This document shows positions 32,430-45,403 of a stretch of 64,000 bases of DNA, in pieces. The stretch is from Zerene cesonia (taxonomy: Eukaryota > Arthropoda > Insecta > Lepidoptera > Pieridae), in NCBI RefSeq assembly GCF_012273895.1, contig NC_052118.1:434001-498000 (forward strand), written 5' to 3'. The notes below the pieces were generated by a model. It had not been told where the DNA came from and ran no database searches. It worked only from the letters and a program-made list of their open reading frames with translations. Position 1 is the first letter of the stretch. Each line of letters begins with the position of its first letter. The position numbers were made by a program, and so were the translations under genes.

Positions 32430-33989
32430 TTATTTATTAATATATAATTATCAATTCAACTATGAATGTCTAAATTGGATCTTTGAAATCAAGAAAGTTC
32501 ACAGGACCGTAGTGATCACGACGAAACGGCTTCTGTGCCTACGCGTTATCAAATTGCTTTTGTGCAGTCGGACAATAGACGGTGAGTATGTGCAAATGTA
32601 CCTTTATTTAATCACTAGCTGTTATCGCAGTTTTACTTAGCTAGACATATTGTTAAGGACTTAACATAACTCATACATTCCGAGTTTCAAGTTTAAATTG
32701 CCCTTTTTTATATTTGGTCAATATAACGAAGAAATCAATTAAATTCCATCAATATAAATGTTAATTATGACAAATACGTTTTAATCAATAAATCTAAAAT
32801 TAAGATATTTTTTAACCCAAGATTCATACGCATTCTGATTCACATATGTCATTCACCATATATCACAGCAAAAATGACGTGTTGTGTACATAATGTAAGG
32901 CTCGTTTGAGACACGTCAATTTTGTTGCCATTCGAAATTCGAAAAACAATTTATACGCTCCCTCAATGGCGTGTGCGTTCCAGCTGAGAGCGTCGCTCGA
33001 TATCAGTCGCCAATCATTTGACGTTCGAAATTTAAAAAAGCAAAATGGACGTACGCAACCGTTACTAATTTGACACGTGACGCCACATTTGCTCTGCGGC
33101 TGTCAGACGCTCGTGTAATGTGGAGAAATTAATTGTCCCGTGTGCGTTTTTTATATCAACTTCTTCAACAGACTTATATTTCATTTGGGGTAATTGTTAC
33201 GTGAATATAATGTGATGCGAAAGATTATATAAGAGAGCTGTTGTTTCCGCCGCCATTTCTAACATGTTGAGGTTACATACATGAAAATCGATTCCATGAA
33301 GATTGGAATTGAAAATCCAGGTCTAAAATGATCCCACCATAACTACACAAAGCCAATTAACCCGAAAAGAATGTAATTATAAAATGAGAATGGAATCAAT
33401 TGGAAAAGCCATCCCAATTATGAAGTTCTCTCCCATTCACGGTTAATGGAAATTAAAACACTTGCTGCCGAGCCCTAATTGTCGCCCGTTTTAGTTTTTT
33501 TCCCCACTTAAAGTGTCAAATTGGCCATTGTCAGGGTCCATTCGTGTGGACAGAGCTTTTTGTGACATTTTTGCTTTGTGCGAGATGGTACATCGATTTA
33601 GTTCTGATGAAGAACTTATTCACATTTTTATTTCAATTTCCGAACAGATCTCTGTAAATGGCTGGTGGTGGATTGTATAAAATGTGAATCGATAGGTCTG
33701 CATTTATATATATCTACCGTTATCTTGAAAATAGGTGGCTCATATGATAGATACATAGAAGCAGTAGGTATATATACAAGCAGTTATAGTAAATGACTTC
33801 AATTTTTGTAGTCTAATTTCCCTATTGCTTTTATATGTTATTTTCCCGTATATCTTTACGAAACATTGAATATTCATAAATATTTAAACTCAGTATGTGT
33901 CAGAATATCTTTTTTAACTATTTTATTAGGACAATTTAATAAGCTACATTGAAGAAATATACATAAATTTTATACATAAAAAAGAGGGA

Positions 33990-34170
33990 GGGAGGACCAG
34001 TCACGATTTTAAATGAGACCAAATGATAATTCCATCTCAAACACAAAAAGAATTTCAGCAATCGGTGAAAACCCACATAGTTATAGAGTATCAAAACAAA
34101 AAAAAAAGCAATCGAATTGAGTATCTTCTTCGTTTTTTTTTAACGTCGGTTAAAAACAATCATCATTCCT
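33990..34170 (-). repeat. Family D, inverted, degraded
   Basis: 'aatgagaccaaatgataa', 'caatcggtgaaaacccacatagttatagag' and 'gcaatcgaattgagtatcttctt' are inverted family-D blocks. Confidence 0.45.
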
Positions 34171-35019
34171 CATAGTAAAATCAAGATATAATAGCTTTAA
34201 ATGTAATTAAACCTGTATATAAAATGAAATTGAACGTAATATAATGTACACAAAATAATAATTTTATAGTTAAAATATCAATATCTAGACACATTGTTTG
34301 CTAAATCTCCCCTCAATCGAATAAATAAAGAACAAATAGTTGATTGACACATTCGTTAAAACTTATATGGGATTATCCATATATCGCTAATCGAATCTTC
34401 GCACAGGGGACGATAACATTAGATTAACTTTATAATTAAATGTTATTCTATTTCTATACAATCTGCAAGAATAATATGGAATAAAAGGAGGGTCAAATCT
34501 TTATTATTCTTTGTTCACCAGTTTGTACTTGGGACTTCGGTCGTGACGCTCATTACTGCATCTAGAAGGCAGGGAAAATGTACTAAAACTGAATTTCTTC
34601 AATATGACATCAAAGAAAAGTGATCAGTGAAATAGGGGCACATTACAAGTTACGTAATACATACGACGTAATCATATAAAAAAACGAAGGTAGTAACATA
34701 AAGTTGCTGCAATTGCATATAAACCCATATAAGTACACAGTATAATCGGTCAAGTGCGAGTCGGTCTGGCGCTTCCATACAAATACGCTAAAGAGCAACT
34801 GTAAAAAGCTTGATCAACCAGCCAATTTATGACCGCGCTTATCGTTGCTTAACCTTATTCTTTATTATTTGTCAATACTTCATTACTGTTCCTGAAATAC
34901 AGCCTGGTAATTGACGGATGGACAGACAGGAAAGCGAAGTCGGTACCTAATAGGGTTTTAGCCTTTGTGTATATGGAACCCTAACAATGATATTTTATTT
35001 TTTATACAATTATTTTTAC

Positions 35020-35130
35020 AAAACTTAACCGCTTTCAAATAAAAAACGTACAGCTAAAATCAGTCCAAAGTTCTTAAGTAACAAAGCCAGTCGAATTGAC
35101 ATCTCCTCCTAACCTCCTCTTCAATTTTCG
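35020..35130 (-). repeat. Family D, inverted
   Basis: 'cttaaccgctttcaaat', 'ccaaagttcttaagtaacaaagccagtcgaattgacatctcc' are inverted family-D blocks. Confidence 0.45.
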
Positions 35131-36008
35131 TTAAGAAAACATTATAAAATGGTTTCGGCGCTGCGTGCTGTATTACAGGCCTTGGCTTGGTGCGGCAGCA
35201 GAGGCTTTCACCTATTTTTCTAAGAAATTTTGCATTGTATACTTTATTTATTTTTAAGCAATTTATATATATGTATGTATCCTCTTTGGTGACAATTATT
35301 TATTTTTTATTTATTTATTATTATTATTAGATACAATCGTTCGAAATTTGTAATACAATTAAAATCTAAAAACATGCCATTACAAACACCATTTCAACTC
35401 CATATATTGGTATCGTTTGTATTGAAAGAAACACAAATAAACTCTAAGCTCCAGTTAGTTTAGCTTTAAGACATGAATTGCAAATGAAGTAATATAAACG
35501 TATAATATAACTAACTGGTTAGTTAAAAGAAGCCTCCGTCACGTCGCCATGCAGTACACTAACTAGGTTTGCCCTCGCTGCAATTTACTGATCTAATTCT
35601 CTTGATGACACCGCTAGTGTTTAAAATTTAACTTCATAGGATATGAAGGAACTATAATTTGCTGTGTTTGTGCACATCAACAACAGAATGTGACAAGTTT
35701 TCTTTATGGCGAAGAGAAAAGGTTATTTGTTATGTAGATAAACTCTTTGAATTTTTTATCTATCAATAAATGAGTTTGTTTATTTTTGGTCAAGTATCTA
35801 TATAAAATTGGATTTCGACGTATTGTTTTATGACATATTGTTGCGTGTTGTTTTTTTGTTAAATATCCATTTGAGTTTTTTTTATATTTTTTATTACTTA
35901 GTATAATATAATTTATCAAATGAAATATTTTCTCTTCAATGAAAGTCAACACTCTTATTATTACGTATGTCATAGAGGATTATTATTCATCTTTAATTAT
36001 TTATAATT

Positions 36009-36193
36009 AGTTGCGCCCCGCGGTTTCACCCGCGTAAGTCCGTATCACGGAGGAATATTGCCTATATGTTATTCCAGTTGTCCAGCTGTCTACGAACCAA
36101 ATTTCATTGCAATCGGTTCAGTAGTTTTTTGCGTGAAAGAGCAACAAACTCACACACATTCTTAAAAACTTTCGAATTTATAATTAGTAGGAT
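36009..36193 (-). mobile_element. Helitron-like element, CTAG family
   Basis: Inverted full-length copy: 'gcgccccgcggtttcacccgcgtaag', 'attgcctatatgttattccag', 'gcaatcggttcagtagtttttt', 'gcgtgaaagagcaacaaac', ending 'tataattagtaggata'. Confidence 0.65.
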
Positions 36194-36335
36194 ATAATTA
36201 AAACAAAACATTTGAAATAAATATTTATTTATTAAAAAACTCAAACAATACATAAACTTAATTCAATATAATAACACTAAGTAGCAGTAATACATTCTAC
36301 GATTACTTCTATAAAAAGATGAAATCCACAAAGAA

Positions 36336-36584
36336 ATGTCTATCAGTCTATATCATATCAGAGTGGAGCAATCTCTAATATGGAACACAATGGAGCAGCA
36401 TATGAATAGCCGGCGCCCTATGGCCCTTGGGAAGCCTTTTAATACCTTTAATGAAATTCGTGACCTTAACATGCAAAATAAATATAAGGTTTTAGGAAAA
36501 ATGTTTAATATTCGGCGCACCGAAGAGTTAATAAAGTTGAAATTAAGCTTCGATAAATTTTTTTGCGCTTTTATGACCTTTTAA
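36336..36584 (+). CDS. Unrecognised 82-codon ORF
   Basis: ATG at 36336 to TAA. The composition is more protein-like than neighbouring frames (for example NTFNEIRDLNMQNKYKVLGK), mixed charged and polar with no signal peptide. No domain is recognised and no splice partners were found. It could be a decayed transposon coding fragment or chance. Confidence 0.15.
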   Translation: MSISLYHIRVEQSLIWNTMEQHMNSRRPMALGKPFNTFNEIRDLNMQNKYKVLGKMFNIRRTEELIKLKLSFDKFFCAFMTF

Positions 36585-37029
36585 GTGAGATTTTTACGTA
36601 TATTCAAAAAGACCTGACATTTAAGGAAATCTTTACTATTGTAGTACATTGGTAAATTAAAAAAAATCTATGTAGTGTAGTGTCTACTTTCAATTTATTT
36701 ATTCGTTTTTATCTTTCTTTTATTATATAACTGATTTTGTAGCAGATCTATAAATAAGCTTTGTTACGGATGGTGTAAAACGTGCAAATAAATTCATAGT
36801 GATAATTCTAACTCATCTATTTCAAATAAAATATATTAAAATAACCTCGTTATCATTAATTTAAAATTTATAATACCTTTTATTTGTTTCAACGACAATT
36901 GTCTGAGGGCGTACAAACATAGCGAATAAGACGTATTTTATTCATTCTATAAAAATATTACCGTCAATTGTTACAGTAACTAGCAGTATTTACGTCTGAA
37001 TTCGCGAAATCAGCTTATTCGTCTAATTG

Positions 37030-37142
37030 CAGAGGGGCTGCAATCAGGCTCGTGACACGTGTCATTTCGCACCCCTTTTGCACGCATTCCTTTGATTCGG
37101 GACGCGCAGGCCGGCGGGTGGAACGCGGCGTTTGCGAAGGTA
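37030..37142 (+). promoter_or_regulatory. GC-rich patch with CACGTG palindrome and downstream splice donor
   Basis: TGACACGTGTCA at 37053-37064 is a perfect 12-bp palindrome centred on an E-box of the Myc/Clock type. It is followed by a GC-rich run ('gggacgcgcaggccggcggg', 'gaacgcggcg') and GCGAAG|GTAAGG, a good donor at about 37140. It could be a promoter plus untranslated first exon on the + strand. No coding is seen. Confidence 0.3.
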
Positions 37143-40100
37143 AGGAAAAGGAAGGAAGCAAATAATATTTATCTCTTTAGTACAATTATACATATAGGAA
37201 CCTTTATTACAATTTGCACAAAATATAGTAATGTTTAGTAGGCGGCCACTTAGTAGCGATATTATAAAATTAAGAGTGAGTTAGTCATATTAAATTTTAC
37301 ACATTGATCACTGAAACAGGTAGACAGGCAGTTGATTAATTGCTCCATATCCGTGAATACTATAATCTGAAAATTCTAAAAGAGGTTTACAGAGGGCGAT
37401 CATATCGTCATGCCAAACATTTCCGAATATAATATGTAAATACAAATAAATATACATTGTATAAATAACTACATTTAAAACAGTTTATAAATGTAACAAA
37501 ATTTAAACTACCTCACTTTCATGAAACGAGGAATTATTATAAAGTTAATATTCCTATAATCCATTGTCGAACTTCGTTATTACATATCACCGAGTATACA
37601 TATCTTATAATCAATCACACAACCTTTGCTGGCATTGTGAGAAAAAAATCACAGAACGAAATTCGGAAGATCGCATTACCAGTACAAAACGCACGTATGC
37701 TCGCCCCTAAACCCCGTGGGACATAACAACAGCACATTGCATGTGACGGATTAACATTATCATTTGACACTGAATTTATTTAACAACCCGCCCCCCGTGT
37801 GTTTATATCCGTGCTATTATTTTTCGAAAATAAACGTATATAAGGGTTTGGGAAAGTTGTCGTGTCACCTCTTTTATTTATAAGTCTTCAACTTTACCAC
37901 AAAAAAACAGAGAGTAATAAAGAGAACATAAATTCGATCAGTGTTTGTCTACTCATAAATATGTATTATAAACATATTCTTGTATACAGACGAACAAATG
38001 TGAACACAGACACGCATTAATCTTATAATCAATATAATTGAAAATCTCACACTCTATAACTCTATAACAGAAAATTTCAAAGTATTTCCAAGTTTGTTAT
38101 TAGCTCTTTATAGCGATCCAATCATAACTTATACAAGTTTCATACCAGCCCCACAAAAAACGTAAAATAGAATAAATCGCACAGACTAAGCTAATTAAAA
38201 CACATTCTCATGTAAGCCGAATTCATGCGGCTCCACAATTCCGTGATACATACGCGTAACAACTCCAACATTCAAATTATTAAGCTCTATGAAACTAAAT
38301 TTAGCGGCGAAACCTTACAATCGAAGCGAGAGCAAATCCGCGCAACTTTGCTTAACTGAGACCTAACTGTGCTTCAAATAGCGAATACATCTCTAAAAAA
38401 GTTTAAATTAATTTATAGAACCCGTGTCGTGATTGTGTCTATTTTGCGTTGCCTTTTCCTCTGGAACTCAGAACTTTTTATATTTCATACTCGTGACTAT
38501 ATATTCATTATATATAACCTACCAATCCAAGTTTTTAGATCATAATGATATAAGCAAATGCTAGAAAATCATATTAATGTAAATTCAGAAATAAAATATT
38601 CGGCTATTCTATATCGTATAAACACTATATTAACAAATAATTTATTATATCCCACGCGAAGATAGATTCTTTCAAAAAGAAAAGGTGTGTGTGCGATTCA
38701 CACACCATAGAAGTGAAACTTTAGTAAATCGACAAAATTACATGAATATAACAAGGGTAGGATAATTACAAAGTTTATTTGTTTAACAAAGAGGAGAGAC
38801 CGATAATATAAAACAGTATGTATATTTCTGTCACATTCTTTGCCGGCTTCATTCTACACATTTTTGTATTTGTGTCTCTTACCTGTCGTTTTTTCCGTTG
38901 CATCAGGTTTAAAATCACAACGATTCTAAAGAAGTTTGTTTCACTTCAACAAATCTTGTATATGCAGTCTTTATACTTTACCATCCAATAAATAAACATA
39001 CACATCACAGGCCAATCACTAAAATCCATTGTCCGTTAACGATTTAAAATAAGATCGAGTTTGTAAATTAAATACACCGGCCATTGCATCGTCATTACCT
39101 TCATGGGCGTCATCAATCCGGCGGCAGATTAACTTGCTACCTGCACTGAAACTGCCGGCATAATCGGGCCTCAGGGAAAATGGATTTTTATTTCGCAAAT
39201 ATTGTACGGGATTGAAAATTTAAGTGGTTATTTGCGGTACGATGTGATTTTGTAGTTGATGTTTAGATACTAATTATGGTGGAAATGGATAAGTTAAGTT
39301 TGATCGTGAAATGTTGGCTGGAAGGTTTTCCTAAAACCTTTATCTATGACATGAATTAAAGCAATTAATTTAGTGGAGTCGAAATCGATATTATTTTTAA
39401 ATATTATTCACTACAAAATATGTAAACTAAATGCTACAGTATATACAGGATTTCAGATTGGTATCGTTGATTATAGGGAAGGGATTTGAAAAAAAATTCA
39501 AGTAGTGTCTATATGTTATTAGGTATACGTGTCTGACGTTCATGATCTAAGCCATATTTATTATATTTGATGATTGTTTAGGTAATGAAAGCTTCAACTT
39601 ATTTAACTAAGATTTGGGTATACCACTTAAATTTGAGAGGGTCTTAAATAGAAGCCATATGTTGGATGGAAAAGGCAGAGCAATATTCCAAATTTCAAGA
39701 AATAGCACGTATCAAAAATGAGTTAAGCGCAGAATCCCAGAATCTATTTCGATTTCACGAGTTAGAGAACGCATATTTATGCAAATAAAGACCTATTCAT
39801 ATATTATTAGTTAATAAATTCCATTATCAAAAACATTGAGGCACCGGCGCTGATTCCCACGTTATGTATGCAGATGCGATGTTAAGGCTTTTCATACGGA
39901 TCTGAGAAAAAAGTCCCATATAAGGAATATTAAAAGGATTAAATCGAGTAGCATATATACCCCCTATACTTTTACCCCTGCCTATATCTATATTTATACA
40001 TTATACGATAGTCTCGAAATTTGTATAAACATCTCACATTTACTATTACATTATTAAGAATATTATTTAACTAGCAGTCTTGTTAAAAAATTATAACGCT

Positions 40101-40149
40101 CAAGAAAAAATATTGTAATCCTAATATCCTACCATCCTAATCCTACTTC

Positions 40150-40352
40150 CTACTATCCTACTAATATTATAAATGCGAAAGTTTGTAAGGATGTGTGTGT
40201 GTTTGTTGCTCTGTCACGTAAAAACTACTGAACCCATTGCAATGAAATTTGGTACGTAGATAGCTGGAAAACTGGAATAACATATAGGTAACTTTTTATC
40301 CCGATATTCCTACGGGATACGGACTTACGTGGGTGACCGCGGGGCGCAGCTA
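40150..40352 (+). mobile_element. Helitron-like element, CTAG family
   Basis: It runs from 'atcctactaatattataaatg' to 'gggtgaccgcggggcgcagcta'. It is preceded by a degenerate tandem of 'atcctaat/atcctactt' from about 40125, suggesting slippage or nested ends at the 5' terminus. Confidence 0.65.
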
Positions 40353-41340
40353 CTGTCCTATATTTTCTAGAAAAAACATAATACCTCCCGTCTGACAGCG
40401 GCCTTATCCTAAAGCCCACGTACGGATAGACGCACGTTACAGTTACGATATTAATTATTCATCGGTTTGGACGAATAAAGCAATTTCACGCTTCTTTGCG
40501 CGCGAATCATAGCGCGCCATTGCAGATTATACAGGCTGCTCTTATTGTCTTTTTATATCCTCTTGGAGATAGATCGATCGTATCTAGAGGATATAAATTT
40601 GTGATGGCTGGTGAGATTGTCAAAGTTTATATACTGAATATTTTATGGGTTCTAATGGTAAGAATTTTTCGATATTTGTGGTTTTATGAATATAAATGTT
40701 GAATTCGTATTTCTGACTAAAAGGTGTATTTCCATTGTTGTTTCAAGTCATAAAAATAAATAACTTACTCGAATAATAATTAAAAGGTTCTTGTGTCATC
40801 GTATTTAGTGATTTTTTAGCTATCGATAATTTAAAGGACGATGGAGCTAATATATTTTCTTACTATTGCAACTACAATACTATAATTGCAAATAATAATC
40901 TATAGACCCCTCCTCCTATTTTTTTTAAATGTGTTTATCCTCGTTGAAAATATAAATTAATTAAATTTTCGAGGTCACAGACCTACGTACTTACTCATAA
41001 AGTAACTTTGATGTGGTACGAATTGTGCTCGCATAGAAACATGCATTATTTTTCACTAGTAGTAACTATATATTTTTTTTATTGTCAGGCTATAGGATAT
41101 ATATGTACATCGGAGAAGCCGAGGCGGAGCCACTAGCAATGAATATATTGAATGCATATTTTTATTATTAGCAACAGGATTTCACATCTTTTTATTATTA
41201 GGTAATTTTTTAAACGTACGACTTTGTGACGAATAGAATGGTATATGTAAGTATTTTTATTCACTTTATTAAATTATACGATTATTATTATTATATGTGT
41301 ATTAATTGTAATTATGAAATAGTGTTTCTTATTTATTTTA

Positions 41341-41535
41341 TTTATTTATATATATTTTATTTTTGGATCTAATTGAAAACCAGCGCTAGGAGCTCTCCTA
41401 GCAAACGCTGAATTAGATCTTTTTTGGTGGCGGTATGAAACGTTTTATTATTGTTAAGGTGTAATTGTGTATTTCTTCGATGTATTGTTTCATGTCATGT
41501 CCATCAAATAAATGTTTTTTCTTTCTTTCTTTCTT
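41341..41535 (+). mobile_element. Non-LTR retrotransposon 3' end with stem-loop and (TTTC)n tail
   Basis: Nested inverted repeats at 41366-41419 (GATCTAATT outer arm, CAGCG middle, AGGAG-CT-CTCCT core) are followed by TTTTTT, a 100-base stretch, AATAAATG and a (TTTC)n tail. A structured 3' UTR plus poly(A) signal plus microsatellite end is typical of LINE 3' ends. No reverse transcriptase coding is attached. Confidence 0.5.
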
Positions 41536-43081
41536 GACTTATTATATCTTATTTATATTCGGTTTTAAGTAGCTAATTATAAAAAAGAACATCCTGTATA
41601 ATAATAACTAAACGCGGCTTAACCCAAAACCGCGCGATCAAATTTGCCGCGTCAGTGCGCGCCGTCCTTTGCATTTAATAATCATTGTCCTTCGTTAATT
41701 GATGATGGTGTGTATGGCATTCATATATTATCATAATATTCAGATAACGGTAACGCATCATTTTTAATGTATGGATTTTGAGTCGATTCAATCGCGAGCT
41801 AATGTTGGTACGCAAACGTACCACTATTGTGATTTAATTGTATACTTTTTTCAACCGACTCCTTGATGAAAATAATAGTATGAGATGGTATCGGTGTCAT
41901 AAATATGAAATTAGAATTCTAACAAGCACCCGTGGCCCATTCACTTATGCGGCTCGACGGAACACAGTGGGGTTTTAGTCGGTAGGATTCCGACATAACC
42001 CACGACCTCTTCCCCGGGGGCCGTGGGTATCTATGCAACATTTCCCCATTATAAAAACAGGTGTATATGTCACAGTGAAATTGGAATCTATTGAAAAAAT
42101 GTGATCCGTAATTTCACTTAATCTTCATTTTAAATCCGTGATTTCAAAATTAGTATTAAAAGCTAACTTAACGAACATCATGTCTTTGCATCTAGCAAAA
42201 AGTCTCTGAAATTATCCATAAAGCGCGAAAATGAAAACATATTTCCATAAAAACCATTCAAGTACTTAAAAAATTAAGTTCATTAATGAGTTTATTCGCT
42301 TTGAATTTTTGATTGCGTCGTCAGAATCCCCCTCGTGTTTAGAGAGTATCAGGAATCCGAATTAACATTTATATTAATTGAATACATTGTCTTGCTCCCG
42401 GTTTTACCATGTAAATACTGTATAATACTGCTCTTCATTTCTTTAATGGATGTGTGGTTATGTAAATCTCATAACACAGTTTTATATCTTTCTATGATGT
42501 AATAAATGTGAATGTTGAAATGCTTTGTCATGGAAAATTGATTGATATTTGATATTGGTGATTAAATATAGTAGCTCTATTTAGGAAAGCGAATTTTATA
42601 CGTGTTTTAGGTATAGAGAATGATTAAGATGAAAAATAGAAGGAAGAGGATAGTGTTTTTGAATATATTATTGAACTACGTTTTTGAAATTTGATTTTCT
42701 ATTTTCGTTATTAAGAATAACGGACTTCTTCTAAGTTCACAACAACGAAACTTTTAAATACAAAATAACTGATATTACAAAATACCTTCTGATGATTATG
42801 ATCATCTCTATATTCCACTTTTTGAACCAGCAAATTATACAATATATCAATAAAAATAACAAACAAATAATGCACCGAACGTTTGAACAAAATAAAAATA
42901 CTATAAACAAAGTTGAGGAGAAAAAATACAACAAAAGAGAAGTTCGAAGTTTAATCAAAAATCCATGGAATTTTGCATCTCAGCATTTGTTAATCATGAA
43001 CCAAGTGGAGAGGGTTAAGTAAAGTTATTGAAGCAATCAAAGGGCTTCAAGATCTCATCGCGTTTCGGTGGTGAATTTTAA

Positions 43082-43396
43082 TGTGCAATAAAACCTCTTA
43101 CATCCTTTTGTGAGAAAGTTAACATTTTTGGAGTCAATGATGCCACTGTTTATTCTGCGAGTTGCGAGACTTTTTCTTATTCTCGATTGAAATGTGCTCC
43201 TTTTGAAATTCTTAATGAATCTGATCGGGTTATGAAAGAAATATGCTCAGGACATGGTGAGAAACTAGTGGTTTGTAGTAAATTAAATGCATTCTTATAT
43301 TATTTGATTAGCAAAGCAAACATTAATTTAAGTGAGTTTAATGAAAGAAATAGGAATAGAATGGAAAGCTTGATAAACAAATTATACAGCAACTGA
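43082..43396 (+). pseudogene. Unrecognised coding-like ORF (about 104 codons, no 5' start)
   Basis: Open from 43082 (after a TAA) to TGA at 43394-43396; the first in-frame ATG is at 43187. The composition looks like real protein (for example CSGHGEKLVVCSKLNAFLYY) with five Cys. Upstream, another + frame at 42792-43022 and a short stretch in a third frame (about 43015-43077) also look coding-like, as if one reading frame had been broken by frameshifts. No family is recognised. SINE A begins 25 bases downstream. It could be a decayed host or transposon gene, or chance. Confidence 0.25.
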
Positions 43397-43420
43397 AATG
43401 AATTGAAAAATAAAGAAAAC

Positions 43421-43676
43421 TGCCATCATCAACCCATATTTGTTGTTACTACAGGGATACAGGCCACCTATGAAGACTCAAATCACAATCCACCATGCTG
43501 GCTAAACGAACCGCTGATTTTCATGCATGCTGGTTCCCTCACGATGTTTTCCTTCACCGTTTTGAGAAGTAGTGATGAAAATAATATGCTGATACTTTAA
43601 AATCAATCACATTTTGCACGCACCAAACCCCCAACTTTTCGACTGACGTTAGAAGCCCTAACCACTAAGCCACATA
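43421..43676 (-). mobile_element. SINE family A, near full length, degraded
   Basis: In inverted order it shows 'catcatcaacccatatttg', 'gggatacaggccacctatg', 'caatccaccatgctggc', 'cctcacgatgttttccttcaccg' and the tRNA-like head 'ccctaaccactaagccaca'. Confidence 0.65.
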
Positions 43677-45270
43677 CCTAAATGAAATAATAATCTTTTG
43701 TAATTCTCAATGAAATGTATTCCAAGAACAGAAGCACTAAAGGATGCTATTTAACAAACTTAATAAAAGGAAACAATAAACACATATTGCTTAGCAAAAA
43801 CGTATGCAATACACTTCGTACCTTCGGAGAATCCCAAATTAGACAACAAACAAGAATTTAATAAGGCATTGAACAATATTATTGCAGTATTAACAGCATA
43901 TCATCGGATTGTTTAGATTGGGCCCCTCGTGAAATTTTTAATTAATCTCTTACAGATATTTACTGTTTCGACTTGAGCAATTAGCAGGGGAATCTTGGAT
44001 CTTCGAAATAATAGCGATTTAATTGAGTTGTGCAATGAGTTTTGTGATTTGACGAAAGGCGGGCTGGTTCTCAGCTTTATATTTTCCTTGGATTCAATTT
44101 TATTCGTATCTTAAAGTAAGGCGTTTGTTAATTAGTTATTTTTCTTTGACAATTGTTATAAATTTCCCTGTAAGTATTTTAAGATATCAATTTACTTTAT
44201 AAATTTTATGAATAAGTAAATGTATTTTTTGTCAACCTTCTATGAAATAATATTAATCATACGTCAAATACAAGCTTAGTGGTGTACACGAAATGTCGTT
44301 GTCCAAATATTTTTACCCTTCCTACAAGTTATTGCCCGTTCTTAACAGCAAAAAGGTTGTAACGTCTGAAAAGTTTGATATCGAAAAAGTCTTGAAAAAA
44401 GTGAAAACACTTCGCGAAACTAATAACAGTCCTTTCAGGAAATGTGGATTTAAGAAGCCCCGGTAAAAAGGGGTTTATTTCGCGCGACAATAAGCTAAAT
44501 ACCCAAAGGAGAGCGCAGCGCTGAGGTGACAATATTATTCGAGCCAAAATTGGGAGCCGGCGCATTTATTAAAGCGAAAACCGGCTACAAAGGGATGATA
44601 TTGAATTGTAAGGAAAAGTCACGTGGATTTGTAAAGTAATAGATGGTAGATGTGGCATTTCTCCATCATGAGAATATAAGGGCTCTGATTTGTCTAGTTT
44701 ATTGTGAATTTGAGACGTCGATTTGACGAGTTTTATTCATTTAGATTAAGTATTAGAACTGACTTATTCGGTTTGGTATATCATTGAATTACATCTTTAC
44801 GTTATGTTAATGTTTTTGCTGATATAAAAATATATCGCGCTGTTGTTTGTTATATCAATCAATTTATATTTATATTTACAAGTATAAAAATATGCCAACA
44901 AAAACATTACATTTTTTAATTGGTATACTTTTTATATTTGTATACAATATTGACATTAATGTACAAGCAATAATCAAAATATAAAAATAAGTGTCACTCG
45001 TTTAAAATAATGTTGTTGTGGAGGAATCCGCAGAAATAAAAAGTTTATCAATACATGGCTTGAGAAGGCCACTTCACTTGCACTGTCAGGTTTTATATCA
45101 TATAAAATGACGTTCAGAGCTCCGTTTGAATTTAGCTCAGATATTTACTATGACATTGCAAAATACATGTGTAGATAACTAGCAGCTCGCCCCGGCCCCA
45201 CACAGGTTGACTTTTTGTTTGATATTTTTTAAATTTAAACAAATAATAACCAATATTAATATTATTATGC

Positions 45271-45403
45271 TCGGAACAGTGAAGAAAAACATCGTGAGGA
45301 ACCCGGCATGTCGAAGAATCAAAAGTAAGATGACATGTGACATCTGCCAATTCGAACCTGGCCTGTGTGCTGGGTTATGCCCTGAACCCTCATATGAGGT
45401 CCG
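45271..45403 (+). mobile_element. SINE family A, central part
   Basis: 'gtgaagaaaaacatcgtgagg', 'acatgtgacatctgccaa', 'gccctgaaccctcatatgagg' are in SINE order. The head and the (GAT)n tail are missing. Confidence 0.6.

Larger units (their letters stand above)
32430..37000. other. About 4.6 kb with no recognised gene
   Basis: It contains unique, GC-balanced patches at about 32880-33130 and 33400-33620 that look like noncoding regulatory DNA, inverted family-D repeats at 33990-34170 and 35020-35130, and a Helitron-like element at 36009-36193. An unrecognised 82-codon frame lies at 36336-36584. Confidence 0.4.
37143..42780. other. About 5.6 kb with no recognised gene
   Basis: Mostly unique AT-rich DNA, with a GC-balanced patch at about 39075-39185 (possible enhancer), a Helitron-like element at 40150-40352, subfamily-2 remnant at 41080-41140 and a LINE 3' end at 41341-41535. 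Confidence 0.4.
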
